From Thermoguttaceae bacterium (lineage in GTDB: Bacteria > Planctomycetota > Planctomycetia > Pirellulales > Thermoguttaceae), in NCBI GenBank assembly GCA_025062105.1, contig JANXAQ010000273.1:1-33023 (forward strand): a stretch of DNA of 33,023 bases, written 5' to 3'. The translations under genes were made by a program, and so were the position numbers. Shown here in pieces: positions 25,043-33,023 of this stretch; position 1 is the stretch's first letter; every line of letters starts with the position of its first letter. The notes under the pieces are model-generated. The model had not been told where the DNA came from. It made no database searches and worked only from the letters and a program-made list of their open reading frames with translations.

Positions 25043-25529
25043 ATCCAAATCTTCACACCCCCACAAAGGGAAATTTTGAGAAGGTACATCTGGCAGCCCT
25101 AAGCGGAAAAAAGCCCCCCGGAGTACAAATCGTTGCTGCTAGACCAGCTCTGCTTCGGCCCTTAAACGGAAAAAAATGGCAAAAGTCGAGCTAAGAGGCT
25201 GTCTTGAAAAGCATTTTCTATGATGAAAGGAGGTTTCCTTTCTCTCAATGCCCCAGAATTCCCAAAATCCTTGTTGTTAAGGAGTGTCTAGAGGGTAGGA
25301 GCGGTGGGGCAAAACCCGTTGGAAACCGTCCCAGATCCTTCCGGATAACCTCTTAACTCGACTTTTGCCATTTTTCCTAACTAGGATTGAATCCAAGAGT
25401 TACGCTGCCACCTTTGGACCACACAGTTTCTGAACTCCAATAATTTCAAGGAGTTAGTACTTTTCCACTTTGGCAGGAGCCCGAAAATGGCCAAAGAGGA
25501 GCTTACGTATCCGAAGAGGGAATTTTTGA
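25043..25529. other. Intergenic region between transposase relic and clpB
   Basis: It contains the inverted-repeat element 25172-25375 and otherwise no supported gene. A minus-strand frame from about 25617 overlaps clpB in another frame and is not credible. No clear terminator follows the clpB stop. Confidence 0.45.
25172..25375. mobile_element. Second-family inverted-repeat element, copy 2
   Basis: Arms 25172-25198 (AAAAATGGCAAAAGTCGAGC then TAAGAGG) and 25349-25375 are inverted repeats matching at 26 of 27 positions. The left arm runs on into GGCTGTCTTGAAAAG, the motif forming the ends of the 6182-6342 element. No coding capacity is present. It is either a MITE or the terminal relic of the same IS group. 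Confidence 0.65.
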
Positions 25530-28184
25530 TCATCGGGTGACTCCTGCGGGTGCTTCTAGACGATTGAAGGTAAACTCGCCGTCCTGGTAATCGACCTCGA
25601 CGCGGCTTCCTTCGCAAAACTCTTTTTTCAGGATTTCCATGGCCAGGGGGTTTTGGATCTTCTGCTGGATGACTCGCTTTAACGGCCGGGCGCCGAAGGT
25701 CGGATCGTAGCCGAGCTCGGCAATGGCATTGATGGCCGCATCCGTTACCACCAGCTCGATCTGTTTTTCGGCTAGTTGTTTGCGGAGCCGGTCGATTTGG
25801 AGCCGGACAATTTTGTGGATCTCTTTTTTGCCCAGTGGATGGAAGATGATGACCTCGTCGATGCGATTCAAGAATTCAGGCAGGAAGCGTTCGCGGAGGG
25901 CGGCCTGGACAGCCTCTCGGATTTCGTCTTCGCTGCCGCCTTGGCGGGAGATTTCTTGGATGAGCTGACTGCCAATGTTCGAGGTCATGACGATGATCGT
26001 GTTGGTGAAATCGACCGTATGTCCTTGGTGGTCGGTAAGGCGACCTTCGTCCAGGACCTGCAGGAGGATGTTAAAGACATCTCGGTGGGCCTTTTCGATT
26101 TCATCTAGGAGGATAACCGAATACGGTCGGCGGCGCACGGCTTCGGTCAGCCGACCGCCTTCTTCGTAGCCGACATAGCCGGGCGGAGCGCCGATGAGTC
26201 GGCTAACGGTGTGGCGTTCCATGAATTCGCTCATATCCAGACGGATCATGGCGTTTTCGTCGTCGAAAAGCACCTCGGCTAGTGCCTTACACAATTCGGT
26301 TTTGCCCACGCCGGTTGGTCCTAGGAAGATAAAGGAGCCGATAGGTCGGCGGGGGTCTTGGAGGCCGGCTCGGCTTCGACGCACGGCATTGGCAACCGCC
26401 TCGACCGCCTCATCTTGATTGACCAGACGCTGATGGATCCGTTCTTCGAGCACCAGCAGTTTATGGCGTTCGGTTTCGAGCATTCGGCTTACCGGGATGC
26501 CGGTCCAGGCGCTAACCACTTCGGCGATTTCTTCTGGGCCGACTTCTTGGCGAAGCAGGCGTCGGCCTTCTGTGGCAGCAGATTCGGCTCGGCTTTCCAG
26601 CTGACGAAGCTGTTCGGAGAGTTTCTTTTTTTCCTGTTCGAGGCGGAGCAGTTGGTTGTATTCTTGTTCCACATCCATGCCGAGGGGTTGTTTTTCACGG
26701 ATGGCGGCCCAGAGTTGGCTAGACTGATGTTCAATTTCAGCCAGCCGATTCCGAATCTGATGGACATCCCCCAGGCCTGCCTTTTCCCGCTCCCATTGCT
26801 GGCGCAGTACAGCGAGCTTTTCCCGGAGTTTAGCCATTTCTTCTTCGATCTCTGCCAGGCGTTCCCTGGCATGGGGTTCTTCTTCACCCTGCAGTTGGCG
26901 GGCTGCCAATTCCAACTGCGCCAGCCGACGCTGTACTTGGTCGATTTCCGTCGGCACACTTTCCAGTTCTAGGGCTAGTCGGCTGGTGGCTTCGTCCATC
27001 AGGTCAATGGCTTTGTCGGGCAGATACCGGTCTGTAATATACCGATGCGAAAGGGTAGCAGCGGCCACTAAAGCCGAATCCTTGATTTTGACTCCCTTAT
27101 GATGCGCTTCATACCGAGGTTTTAGGCCTCGCAAAATGGCGATGGTATCTTCGACGGAGGGTTCGCCGACGTAGACCGGCTGGAACCTGCGCTCCAGAGC
27201 GGCATCCTTTTCGATGTATTGTCGATATTCGTCCAGAGTGGTGGCTCCAATGCACCGAAGATCGCCACGGGCCAGTGCTGGCTTGAGCAGGTTGGCCGCA
27301 TCGTGGCTTGCCCCCTCAGCCCGCCCCGCACCGACGACCGTATGCAGCTCGTCAATAAACAAAATGATATTACCAGCATCCTGCACTTCCCGCAGCACTG
27401 CTTTAAGTCGCTCTTCAAATTCGCCCCGATATTTGGTCCCAGCAATCAAACCGCCCATGTCCAGGGCGATAACCCGCTTATTTTTCAAGCTCTCTGGGAC
27501 ATCGCCTTCGGCAATTCGCTGGGCAAGGCCTTCGACAATGGCTGTTTTCCCGACGCCCGGTTCCCCAATAAGCACCGGATTGTTTTTAGTCCGCCGAGAC
27601 AACACCTGCATGACCCGACGGATTTCCTGATCCCGGCCAATGACTGGGTCCAGTTTGCCCTGCCGGGCCCGTTCGACCAAGTCGATGCCAAACCGTTCCA
27701 GTGCCTGGAACTTACTTTCCGGTTCTGGGTCTTCAATCCGGGCGCTGCCCCGGATCAGGCGCAGCGCCTGAAGGATTTCGTTTCGGCCAATGGCATTCAT
27801 CCGGAGCAAGCGTTTGGCCGAGGATTCCACCTCCACCAGGCCCAACATCAGATGCTCAGTGGACACATAGGCGTCTTTCATGCTGTCGGCTTCGCGTTGG
27901 GCCGTTTCCAGCACTTGGAGTAGTTCCCGACTGATCTGGGGCGGACCGCCGCCGGAGACGCTGGGGCGATGTTTCAGCTCGGCCTGGACCATTTGCTCCA
28001 GTTGGCGGCGGTTGATGCCGATGCGTTCCAGAAGCGGCTGGATCAGGCCGTCGCTCTCGGCCAGTAGTGCCACCAATAGATGCAGCGGTTCGATTTCTGG
28101 ATGGCCCTTTTCGGAGGCCAATGACTGAGCCCGCTGCAGGGCCTCTTGGGCTTTGATGGTAAGTTTATCGGCGCGGAAGGCCAT
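25530..28184 (-). CDS. clpB: ATP-dependent disaggregase ClpB
   Basis: A Hsp100 hexameric chaperone of 884 residues that threads aggregated proteins through its pore together with DnaK. The N-terminal Clp_N repeats cover about residues 4-145. AAA-1 has Walker A GEPGVGKT near 207-214, Walker [10 protein letters not shown] and arginine finger region [13 protein letters not shown]. The long coiled-coil middle domain, which distinguishes ClpB from ClpA/C, runs from about 400 to 540. AAA-2 has [10 protein letters not shown], the pore loop GYVGYEEGG and Walker [12 protein letters not shown]. The C-terminal domain ends after [20 protein letters not shown] prefer the ATG at 28182-28184 (MAFRADKLT), since family members start there; three extra codons are possible upstream. 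dnaK lies 330 bp upstream in the same direction. Confidence 0.97.
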   Translation of the reverse strand: MAFRADKLTIKAQEALQRAQSLASEKGHPEIEPLHLLVALLAESDGLIQPLLERIGINRRQLEQMVQAELKHRPSVSGGGPPQISRELLQVLETAQREADSMKDAYVSTEHLMLGLVEVESSAKRLLRMNAIGRNEILQALRLIRGSARIEDPEPESKFQALERFGIDLVERARQGKLDPVIGRDQEIRRVMQVLSRRTKNNPVLIGEPGVGKTAIVEGLAQRIAEGDVPESLKNKRVIALDMGGLIAGTKYRGEFEERLKAVLREVQDAGNIILFIDELHTVVGAGRAEGASHDAANLLKPALARGDLRCIGATTLDEYRQYIEKDAALERRFQPVYVGEPSVEDTIAILRGLKPRYEAHHKGVKIKDSALVAAATLSHRYITDRYLPDKAIDLMDEATSRLALELESVPTEIDQVQRRLAQLELAARQLQGEEEPHARERLAEIEEEMAKLREKLAVLRQQWEREKAGLGDVHQIRNRLAEIEHQSSQLWAAIREKQPLGMDVEQEYNQLLRLEQEKKKLSEQLRQLESRAESAATEGRRLLRQEVGPEEIAEVVSAWTGIPVSRMLETERHKLLVLEERIHQRLVNQDEAVEAVANAVRRSRAGLQDPRRPIGSFIFLGPTGVGKTELCKALAEVLFDDENAMIRLDMSEFMERHTVSRLIGAPPGYVGYEEGGRLTEAVRRRPYSVILLDEIEKAHRDVFNILLQVLDEGRLTDHQGHTVDFTNTIIVMTSNIGSQLIQEISRQGGSEDEIREAVQAALRERFLPEFLNRIDEVIIFHPLGKKEIHKIVRLQIDRLRKQLAEKQIELVVTDAAINAIAELGYDPTFGARPLKRVIQQKIQNPLAMEILKKEFCEGSRVEVDYQDGEFTFNRLEAPAGVTR

Positions 28185-28515
28185 GGGGTACACCTTTCTC
28201 GATTATGTTCATTTGTTCATATTAAAAGAAAAAACACCCTATTCATCATACCTCCATCCTAAAAACGATTCCCCGCTCGATACCTCGAATCCGGACCGGG
28301 CTTAGCCGCTGGGGCAAACCGGCAAAAAGCTTTGTTGCAGCCGACTTGCTTTGCAGCCCGTCGGGCTGAGGAGGAAATTGGCAGCCAGCACAGAGGGCAC
28401 AGGCTCTTTGGCCCCTCTCCCGGGGAAAGAGAGGGAATTTTGAGGTTCTCTCACCCTGAGAGAAGGCAGAGTATAGGGCCCCTCCCATAGGGCGAAGAGG
28501 TGGTCTTTTGCTCGA
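28185..28515. other. Intergenic region between dnaK and clpB
   Basis: About 330 bp with small palindromes, for example AGCCCG-T-CGGGCT at 28355-28367, but no T-tailed hairpin on the minus strand and no recognisable CIRCE operator. The clpB promoter is expected here and was not identified with confidence. Confidence 0.4.
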
Positions 28516-30417
28516 TTAGTCTTTGACTTCGAATTCGGCGTCGATGGCTTCGTCTTTACTGGTGTCGGTGCTACTGGTAGTGGCACCGGCGGTTCGGCCG
28601 CGGGCGGCCGCCTCGTACAAAGTACGGCTTAAAGCGTGGGAAGCCTGCTCCAGTTCTCGGATGGCCGACCGGATGGCCTCGGTGTTATCGCCTTTGGCCA
28701 CCTGGCGGGCCTTGTCAATCGCTTTCCGCACAGCCTCTTTATCGGAGGCCTTTAACTTGGCGTCGTGTTCACGGAGCAGTTTTTCCAATTGGTAGCACAT
28801 GGCGTCGGCTTCGTTGCGGGCCTCGGCCAATTGGCGTTTGCGGCGGTCCTCCTCGGCATGGAGCTCGGCTTCGCGGCGTAGCCGTTCGATCTCTTCCTTC
28901 GACAAGCCGCCCGACTGTTTGATTTCGATCTCTTTTTCGCGGCCGGTGCCAAGGTCTTTGGCCCGGACTTTCAGGATGCCGTTGGCATCGATGTCGAAGG
29001 TAACCTCGATTTGCGGCACCCCCCGCGGTGCAGGCGGAATGCCGTCCAAGGTGAACTGTCCCAACAGCCGGTTGCCGGGTGAGTCGGCCATTTCCCCTTC
29101 GCCCTGATAGACTTTGACGGTTACGGCGGGCTGGTTATCCTCGGCAGTACTGAAAATTTGTTTCTTCTCCGTGGGAATGGTGGTATTGCGTTCTACCAGT
29201 CGGGCAATGATGCCGCCCAAGGTTTCAATGCCCAGCGACAGCGGCGTAACATCCAATAGGAGGATGTCCTGCATTTCGCCGGCCAGCACGGCTCCTTGGA
29301 TGGCCGCCCCAACAGCCACCACTTCATCGGGGTTAACTTCTTTGTTCGGCTCTTTGCCGAACAGCTCTCGAACCAGGGCCTGCACCTTCGGCACCCGGGT
29401 GGAACCGCCGACTAGCACCACTTCGTCGATTTCGCTGGGCCGGAGTTTGGCGTCTTTAAGGGCCTGTAAGACCGGGCCTCGGCAGCGCTCCACAAGTGGG
29501 TCGATCAATTCTTCGAATTTGGCCCGCGTGATGGTCATCTGCAGGTGTTTGGGCCCGGTAGCGTCGGCGGTAATAAACGGCAGGTTGATGTCGGTCGTAT
29601 GGGCGACGCTGAGCTCTTTTTTAGCCTTTTCACAGGCTTCGACCAACCGCTGCAGGGCCATGGGGTCTTTGCGCAGGTCGATGCCTTCTTGTTTTTTGAA
29701 CTCCTCGGCTACATAGTTTACAAGGGCTTCGTCGAAGTCATCGCCACCCAAGTGGGTGTCGCCGTTGGTGCTGATGACACGGAAGACCCCTTCGGCCACT
29801 TCCAGGATGGAGATGTCGAAGGTGCCACCGCCCAGGTCAAAGACGGCAATCTTTTGATTTTCTTTTTTATCCAGACCATAAGCCAAGCTGGCCGCCGTCG
29901 GTTCGTTGATGATCCGCACTACCTCTAGGCCAGCGATTTCCCCGGCATCTTTGGTGGCTTGGCGCTGAGCGTCGTTGAAGTAGGCTGGTACCGTGATGAC
30001 CGCTTTGTTGACCTTATGGCCCAGATAAGCTTCGGCGGCCTCTTTGAGTTTACGGAGGATTTTAGCGGAGATTTCCGGGGGTGTATATTCTTTATTGTCG
30101 ATGCGGACCTTAACATAATCATCAGGTCCGCCGACAATTTCGTAAGGCACCATTTTTTCTTCGACGGCTACTTCTTTATGCCGTCGGCCCATAAAGCGTT
30201 TGATGGAATAGATGGTGCGCCGTGGATTGATCACGGCTTGGCGTTTAGCCGGTTCGCCGACCAGAATATCACCTTTCTCCGTAAAGGCAACCACACTAGG
30301 GGTTAGACGGTTGCCTTCGGAGTTATGGATGACTTTGACGTCCTTGCCTTCCATGACGGCAACGACGGAGTTGGTCGTACCCAGGTCGATTCCGATAATT
30401 TTTTCCCCTTTAGCCAT
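28516..30417 (-). CDS. dnaK: Molecular chaperone DnaK (Hsp70)
   Basis: A full-length 633-residue Hsp70. The ATPase domain shows the phosphate-1 motif [18 protein letters not shown], the connect/phosphate-2 region [19 protein letters not shown] and the adenosine motif [18 protein letters not shown]. The linker [19 protein letters not shown] leads to the substrate-binding beta-sandwich (GRNTEIP-like segment [13 protein letters not shown]) and the helical lid. The tail ends EFEVKD, resembling the EEVD-like end of bacterial DnaK (DAEFEEV). It folds nascent and stressed proteins with DnaJ and GrpE, neither of which is in this window, and hands aggregates to ClpB, the next gene. AAGGAG (complement of about 30424-30429) gives a good ribosome-binding site before the ATG. 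No CIRCE element is visible upstream. Confidence 0.98.
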   Translation of the reverse strand: MAKGEKIIGIDLGTTNSVVAVMEGKDVKVIHNSEGNRLTPSVVAFTEKGDILVGEPAKRQAVINPRRTIYSIKRFMGRRHKEVAVEEKMVPYEIVGGPDDYVKVRIDNKEYTPPEISAKILRKLKEAAEAYLGHKVNKAVITVPAYFNDAQRQATKDAGEIAGLEVVRIINEPTAASLAYGLDKKENQKIAVFDLGGGTFDISILEVAEGVFRVISTNGDTHLGGDDFDEALVNYVAEEFKKQEGIDLRKDPMALQRLVEACEKAKKELSVAHTTDINLPFITADATGPKHLQMTITRAKFEELIDPLVERCRGPVLQALKDAKLRPSEIDEVVLVGGSTRVPKVQALVRELFGKEPNKEVNPDEVVAVGAAIQGAVLAGEMQDILLLDVTPLSLGIETLGGIIARLVERNTTIPTEKKQIFSTAEDNQPAVTVKVYQGEGEMADSPGNRLLGQFTLDGIPPAPRGVPQIEVTFDIDANGILKVRAKDLGTGREKEIEIKQSGGLSKEEIERLRREAELHAEEDRRKRQLAEARNEADAMCYQLEKLLREHDAKLKASDKEAVRKAIDKARQVAKGDNTEAIRSAIRELEQASHALSRTLYEAAARGRTAGATTSSTDTSKDEAIDAEFEVKD

Positions 30418-30752
30418 TGCAATAACTCCTTATGCGTTATAAATTTGCGGAGAAGGTCGCCACTGAAGGCACCGTGATCCGCCTTGTGTTTTTCCTAAAT
30501 TATCTAGATTATCCAAAGTTACACGCAGAAAGAGCCCCTTGGTGGATATTGGCAATTTGGCATCTTCCACCATACCTACTATAAGCAAACCATGTGCCGG
30601 GCTTCCTCCCTGGGGAGGTGAAATGACGCAACTAATAAATTATTCTATAGTTAGGTGAGATTTCCAGAGAAAAAAACCACTGGGTTTTTGAGGGTTTTTC
30701 GCAAAGACTGCCATTTTGACACTTCTGGGTGGGGAGAGGTCTTTAGATTGCC
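30418..30752. other. Divergent intergenic region between dnaK and pheA
   Basis: It must hold promoters for both genes. The part near 30490-30515 is AT-rich (ATTATCTAGATTATCC) and could supply a -10 for dnaK, but I could not assign a -35 at proper spacing. No inverted-repeat heat-shock operator is present. Confidence 0.4.
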
Positions 30753-31853
30753 ATGGGTAGCCAGAGTCCTAAACGATCCCAATCCTCGCTAGAGGCGTTA
30801 GAGGCCAAGTTGGACCACCTAGACCGGGAAATACTCCGGCTGGTGCAAAAGCGGGCGGAACTGTATGTAGCTATTCAGAAGCAGCGGTCTGGGGGGCCTC
30901 TGGCCCCGACCATTTTGCCTGAAGCCCAGGATCGGATCGCCGAGCTTGTGGAAACGTCTCCTGGACCCCTTTCTGAGGGGGTTCTCCGCTCCATCATGAG
31001 GGAAATTCAGAGCGGTTGCCGAGCCCTCGTCCGGCCCACTCGGGTGGCTTTTTTAGGTCCTCTTTATACCTACAGTCATCTGGCTGCCATTCATGCATTC
31101 GGCCAATCAGTCGAGTTTGTACCCGTGGGCAGTATAGCGGCTGTCTTTGAGGAGGTTCATCGCGGTCAGGCCGACTATGGCCTGGTACCGATTGAAAATT
31201 CCACCGACGGCCGAATCGCGGACACCCTAGAAATGTTTACCCGGTTACCCCTGCGGATCTGCGGCGATGTAGAGTTGGAAATCCATCACGCTCTTTTAGC
31301 CAAGTGCCCTCGTCAGGAAATTCAAGAGGTTTATAGTCGGCCCCAGGCTCTGTCCCAGTGTCGCAATTGGTTGGCCAAGCATCTGCCCCAGGCTCGTACC
31401 TTTGAGGTCACCAGCACGGCAACAGCCGCTCAATTGGCCCGAGATAAACCCGGTGCAGCGGCCATCGCCAGCGTCCAGGCAGGCATCTATTACGGTCTGG
31501 ATGTAGTGGCCGATCAGATCGAAGACAACCCCGGCAATACCACCCGCTTTGCGGTGATCGGCCATCATTCCAACCCCCGCACCGGCCACGACAAAACCGC
31601 CATGCTCTTCCAGACCGAACACCGACCCGGTGCTTTGGCCGAAGTCCTCAATATCTTCAAACGTAGTCGCCTTAATCTGACTTGGATCGAATCCTTTCCG
31701 GTTCCGGGCCAAAAGCGAACCTATCTATTTTTCATCGAGTTTGAAGGCCACGAAACAGAACTACGCGTGCGTCGAGCTCTGAAAGCCCTATCGCGGAAAA
31801 CTCTTCGGATGGAAGTGCTGGGCTCTTATCCGATGACCCTGCCGATCCAGTAA
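30753..31853 (+). CDS. pheA: Bifunctional chorismate mutase / prephenate dehydratase
   Basis: A 366-residue enzyme that converts chorismate to prephenate and then to phenylpyruvate for phenylalanine synthesis. Residues about 10-95 form the AroQ-type helical chorismate mutase (LDHLDREILRLVQKRAELYV). Residues about 98-275 are the dehydratase, with the signature VPIENSTDGRI and the TRF catalytic motif in NPGNTTRFAVIG. Residues about 285-360 are an ACT regulatory domain (HRPGALAEVLNIFKRSRLNL and WIESFPVPG, where ESRP is usual), which normally senses phenylalanine. Length and order match the Gram-negative P-protein, close to its usual 360-390 residues. The ATG follows GGGGAGAGG at a long distance (about 13 bases), so the ribosome-binding site is suboptimal. 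No operon partner is adjacent. Confidence 0.95.
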   Translation: MGSQSPKRSQSSLEALEAKLDHLDREILRLVQKRAELYVAIQKQRSGGPLAPTILPEAQDRIAELVETSPGPLSEGVLRSIMREIQSGCRALVRPTRVAFLGPLYTYSHLAAIHAFGQSVEFVPVGSIAAVFEEVHRGQADYGLVPIENSTDGRIADTLEMFTRLPLRICGDVELEIHHALLAKCPRQEIQEVYSRPQALSQCRNWLAKHLPQARTFEVTSTATAAQLARDKPGAAAIASVQAGIYYGLDVVADQIEDNPGNTTRFAVIGHHSNPRTGHDKTAMLFQTEHRPGALAEVLNIFKRSRLNLTWIESFPVPGQKRTYLFFIEFEGHETELRVRRALKALSRKTLRMEVLGSYPMTLPIQ

Positions 31854-32001
31854 ATGCCGGGCGATGTGCTCTTGGGAGCTTGAAGGGCCCCTTTTCCCTA
31901 ATTGCTTTTGTTTCCAACAGTTAGAACGAGACCTCCCCCTGCCCAGTTTCCTAATTACCATTCTTCTTGCAGGACGAAGCCAACATTGGCAAAAGTCGAG
32001 T

Positions 32002-32706
32002 TTAGGGCTCCTGATGGGATTCGGAGAGGTGATTTTGCCCCAACCCGACAAAGGGATTATGGATTTTCTCCCGGCCCACGCTCGTAGCCGGACCATGACC
32101 GGGCAGAAGTAGAGTCTGCTCAGGAAGGCTAAAGAGTTTTTCTCGGATACCCCGGCGGAGTTGGCTGAAGCTGCCGTCGGGAAAATCGGTCCGGCCAATA
32201 CTGTCTTGGAAAATCACGTCCCCTACAAAGGCCACCCAAGGCTGGCCTCCTTTCCAGAGGTAAACCAGATGACCTGCCGAGTGGCCGGAGATGGCTAAAA
32301 TCTCCAAGTCAAGTCCGGCTGCAGAGTACTGCTGACCATCGTCTAGCAGCACCTCGGCTGGGGGGCTTAGTACATCTAACCCAAACGGCCGAGATAGATT
32401 GGCCCAAGCGTCTTGCAGCTTCGGAGCGTCGGCCCGGCCAATAACAATCGGACAGTCCGGCCACAAAGTTTTTAAAGCTTGATTGCCAGCAATGTGATCC
32501 GCATGGCCGTGGGTATTGAGGATCGCTGCCGGCCGAAGAGCCAGTTGCTCTAAAGCTTGAAGGATTTTTTCCGGTTCCAGGCCCGGATCAATGATCAGGC
32601 AGTCCGATTGCCCCGGGAGCCAGACTAAATAAGTATTCTCCTCAAAAAGACTATGGACCACACAGGCGATACGCAGTTGTGGGTGGGGAAAATGGCGAAA
32701 ACACAC
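32002..32706 (-). CDS. Metallo-beta-lactamase-fold hydrolase, glyoxalase II-like
   Basis: A 234-residue hydrolase with the complete di-metal site: THGHADH (near residue 65), a histidine in ISGHSAGHLVY, the bridging aspartate in FVGDVIFQDSIGRTDFPDGS and a final LLPGHGP histidine. The IGRTDFP segment after the aspartate is typical of the hydroxyacylglutathione-hydrolase-like and persulfide-dioxygenase-like subgroup. The substrate may be a thioester such as a lactoylthiol, but this is family knowledge only. Translation starts at GTG (32704-32706), with GGGAGAG on the minus strand about 8 bases upstream. It converges with pheA. Its last codons overlap the dispersed motif GCAAAAGTCGAG at 31989-32003. 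Confidence 0.9.
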   Translation of the reverse strand: MCFRHFPHPQLRIACVVHSLFEENTYLVWLPGQSDCLIIDPGLEPEKILQALEQLALRPAAILNTHGHADHIAGNQALKTLWPDCPIVIGRADAPKLQDAWANLSRPFGLDVLSPPAEVLLDDGQQYSAAGLDLEILAISGHSAGHLVYLWKGGQPWVAFVGDVIFQDSIGRTDFPDGSFSQLRRGIREKLFSLPEQTLLLPGHGPATSVGREKIHNPFVGLGQNHLSESHQEP

Positions 32707-33023
32707 AAAAATGCTCTCCCTATGCTTTGGAGGAATGGATAAACTGTGCGGAATGGACGGACAAGTCCGCCCTGCGCAAGTAAGGCCTATCGTGAAGCAG
32801 GACTTGCTGAGCTAAACATTGTAATGCTTTTTAGCTAAAACTGGCGATAACTTCCAGGAGGCATGGAGTGGTTCTCTTCTGAAATGAAGGTTCCATTTTC
32901 CGTAGGGGGAGAGCTCTGGGCTTGAGCGTGTTCCGAGGGCCAAGGCTACTTAGAAAACCTGACCTTTCCTCTTTTTGGCATGTGATTTGCACAACTCAAT
33001 ATAACCTCTTCCCTTCCCTCCCG
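32707..33023. other. End of window, no gene seen
   Basis: Upstream of the hydrolase gene; it carries that gene's ribosome-binding site and presumably its promoter. No ORF with support, RNA gene or clear repeat is visible before the window ends. Confidence 0.4.

Noticed and set aside
28523..30306. Long plus-strand open frames opposite dnaK (and similar ones opposite clpB and rpsA)
   Set aside because: These are antisense frames over strongly conserved genes; their translations show no plausible domains.
30418..30752. CIRCE heat-shock operator upstream of dnaK
   Set aside because: No TTAGCACTC-N9-GAGTGCTAA inverted repeat or near match was found.

Overview
The window looks like chromosomal DNA of a planctomycete, possibly a thermophilic Pirellulales relative. 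This is inferred from gene content: a small lipoprotein opening with the PVSGTL motif, a Gfo/Idh/MocA oxidoreductase beside a xylose-isomerase-like TIM barrel, adjacent dnaK and clpB, and Pst permeases with very large extracytoplasmic inserts. No 16S rRNA or other phylogenetic marker was compared. Base composition is roughly balanced, intergenic regions are long, and genes lie on both strands.

Layout. 444-3579 (minus): a primary-type sigma-70 factor and ribosomal protein S1 with six S1 domains. 3580-6817: an EamA permease (minus) set in gene-poor DNA full of short inverted-repeat elements. 6818-7408: a small conserved-looking gene and a doubtful AT-rich ORF. 7592-14805 (plus): a complete phosphate operon pstS-pstC-pstA-pstB-phoU, preceded by four TTAACA-like hexamers at an exact 11-bp period, a textbook-like Pho box. 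14806-19595: more element-rich DNA, a sugar isomerase/epimerase-like gene, a convergent Gfo/Idh/MocA oxidoreductase and a lipoprotein. 19782-19855: tRNA-Val(TAC). 20183-25375: a decayed accessory region with two small unknown genes (one frameshifted at an A7 run), a roughly 290-bp direct repeat flanking another unknown gene, an unidentified frameshifted gene, a glycosyltransferase pseudogene and a wrecked IS4-superfamily transposase. 25530-30417 (minus): clpB and dnaK. 30753-31853 (plus): chorismate mutase/prephenate dehydratase. 32002-32706 (minus): a glyoxalase-II-like metallo-beta-lactamase-fold hydrolase.

The most interesting structure is a family of about 170-190 bp elements (nine recognisable copies) with terminal inverted repeats GGAACCTCYGCAWAAT. 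Several are flanked by 4-bp direct repeats (TTAT, ACAT, TTTG). One copy sits inside the glycosyltransferase pseudogene, and in-silico removal of the element plus one 4-bp repeat restores the reading frame exactly across the family's conserved NGVD motif. These are non-autonomous transposons (MITEs) without coding capacity. A second inverted-repeat family (ends CTTAGAGGCTGTCTGAAAAG) is also present.

The Pst genes work together: PstS binds periplasmic phosphate, PstC/PstA form the channel, PstB drives it with ATP and PhoU couples it to signalling. ClpB and DnaK form the disaggregation system, and the sigma factor and S1 belong to core expression machinery.
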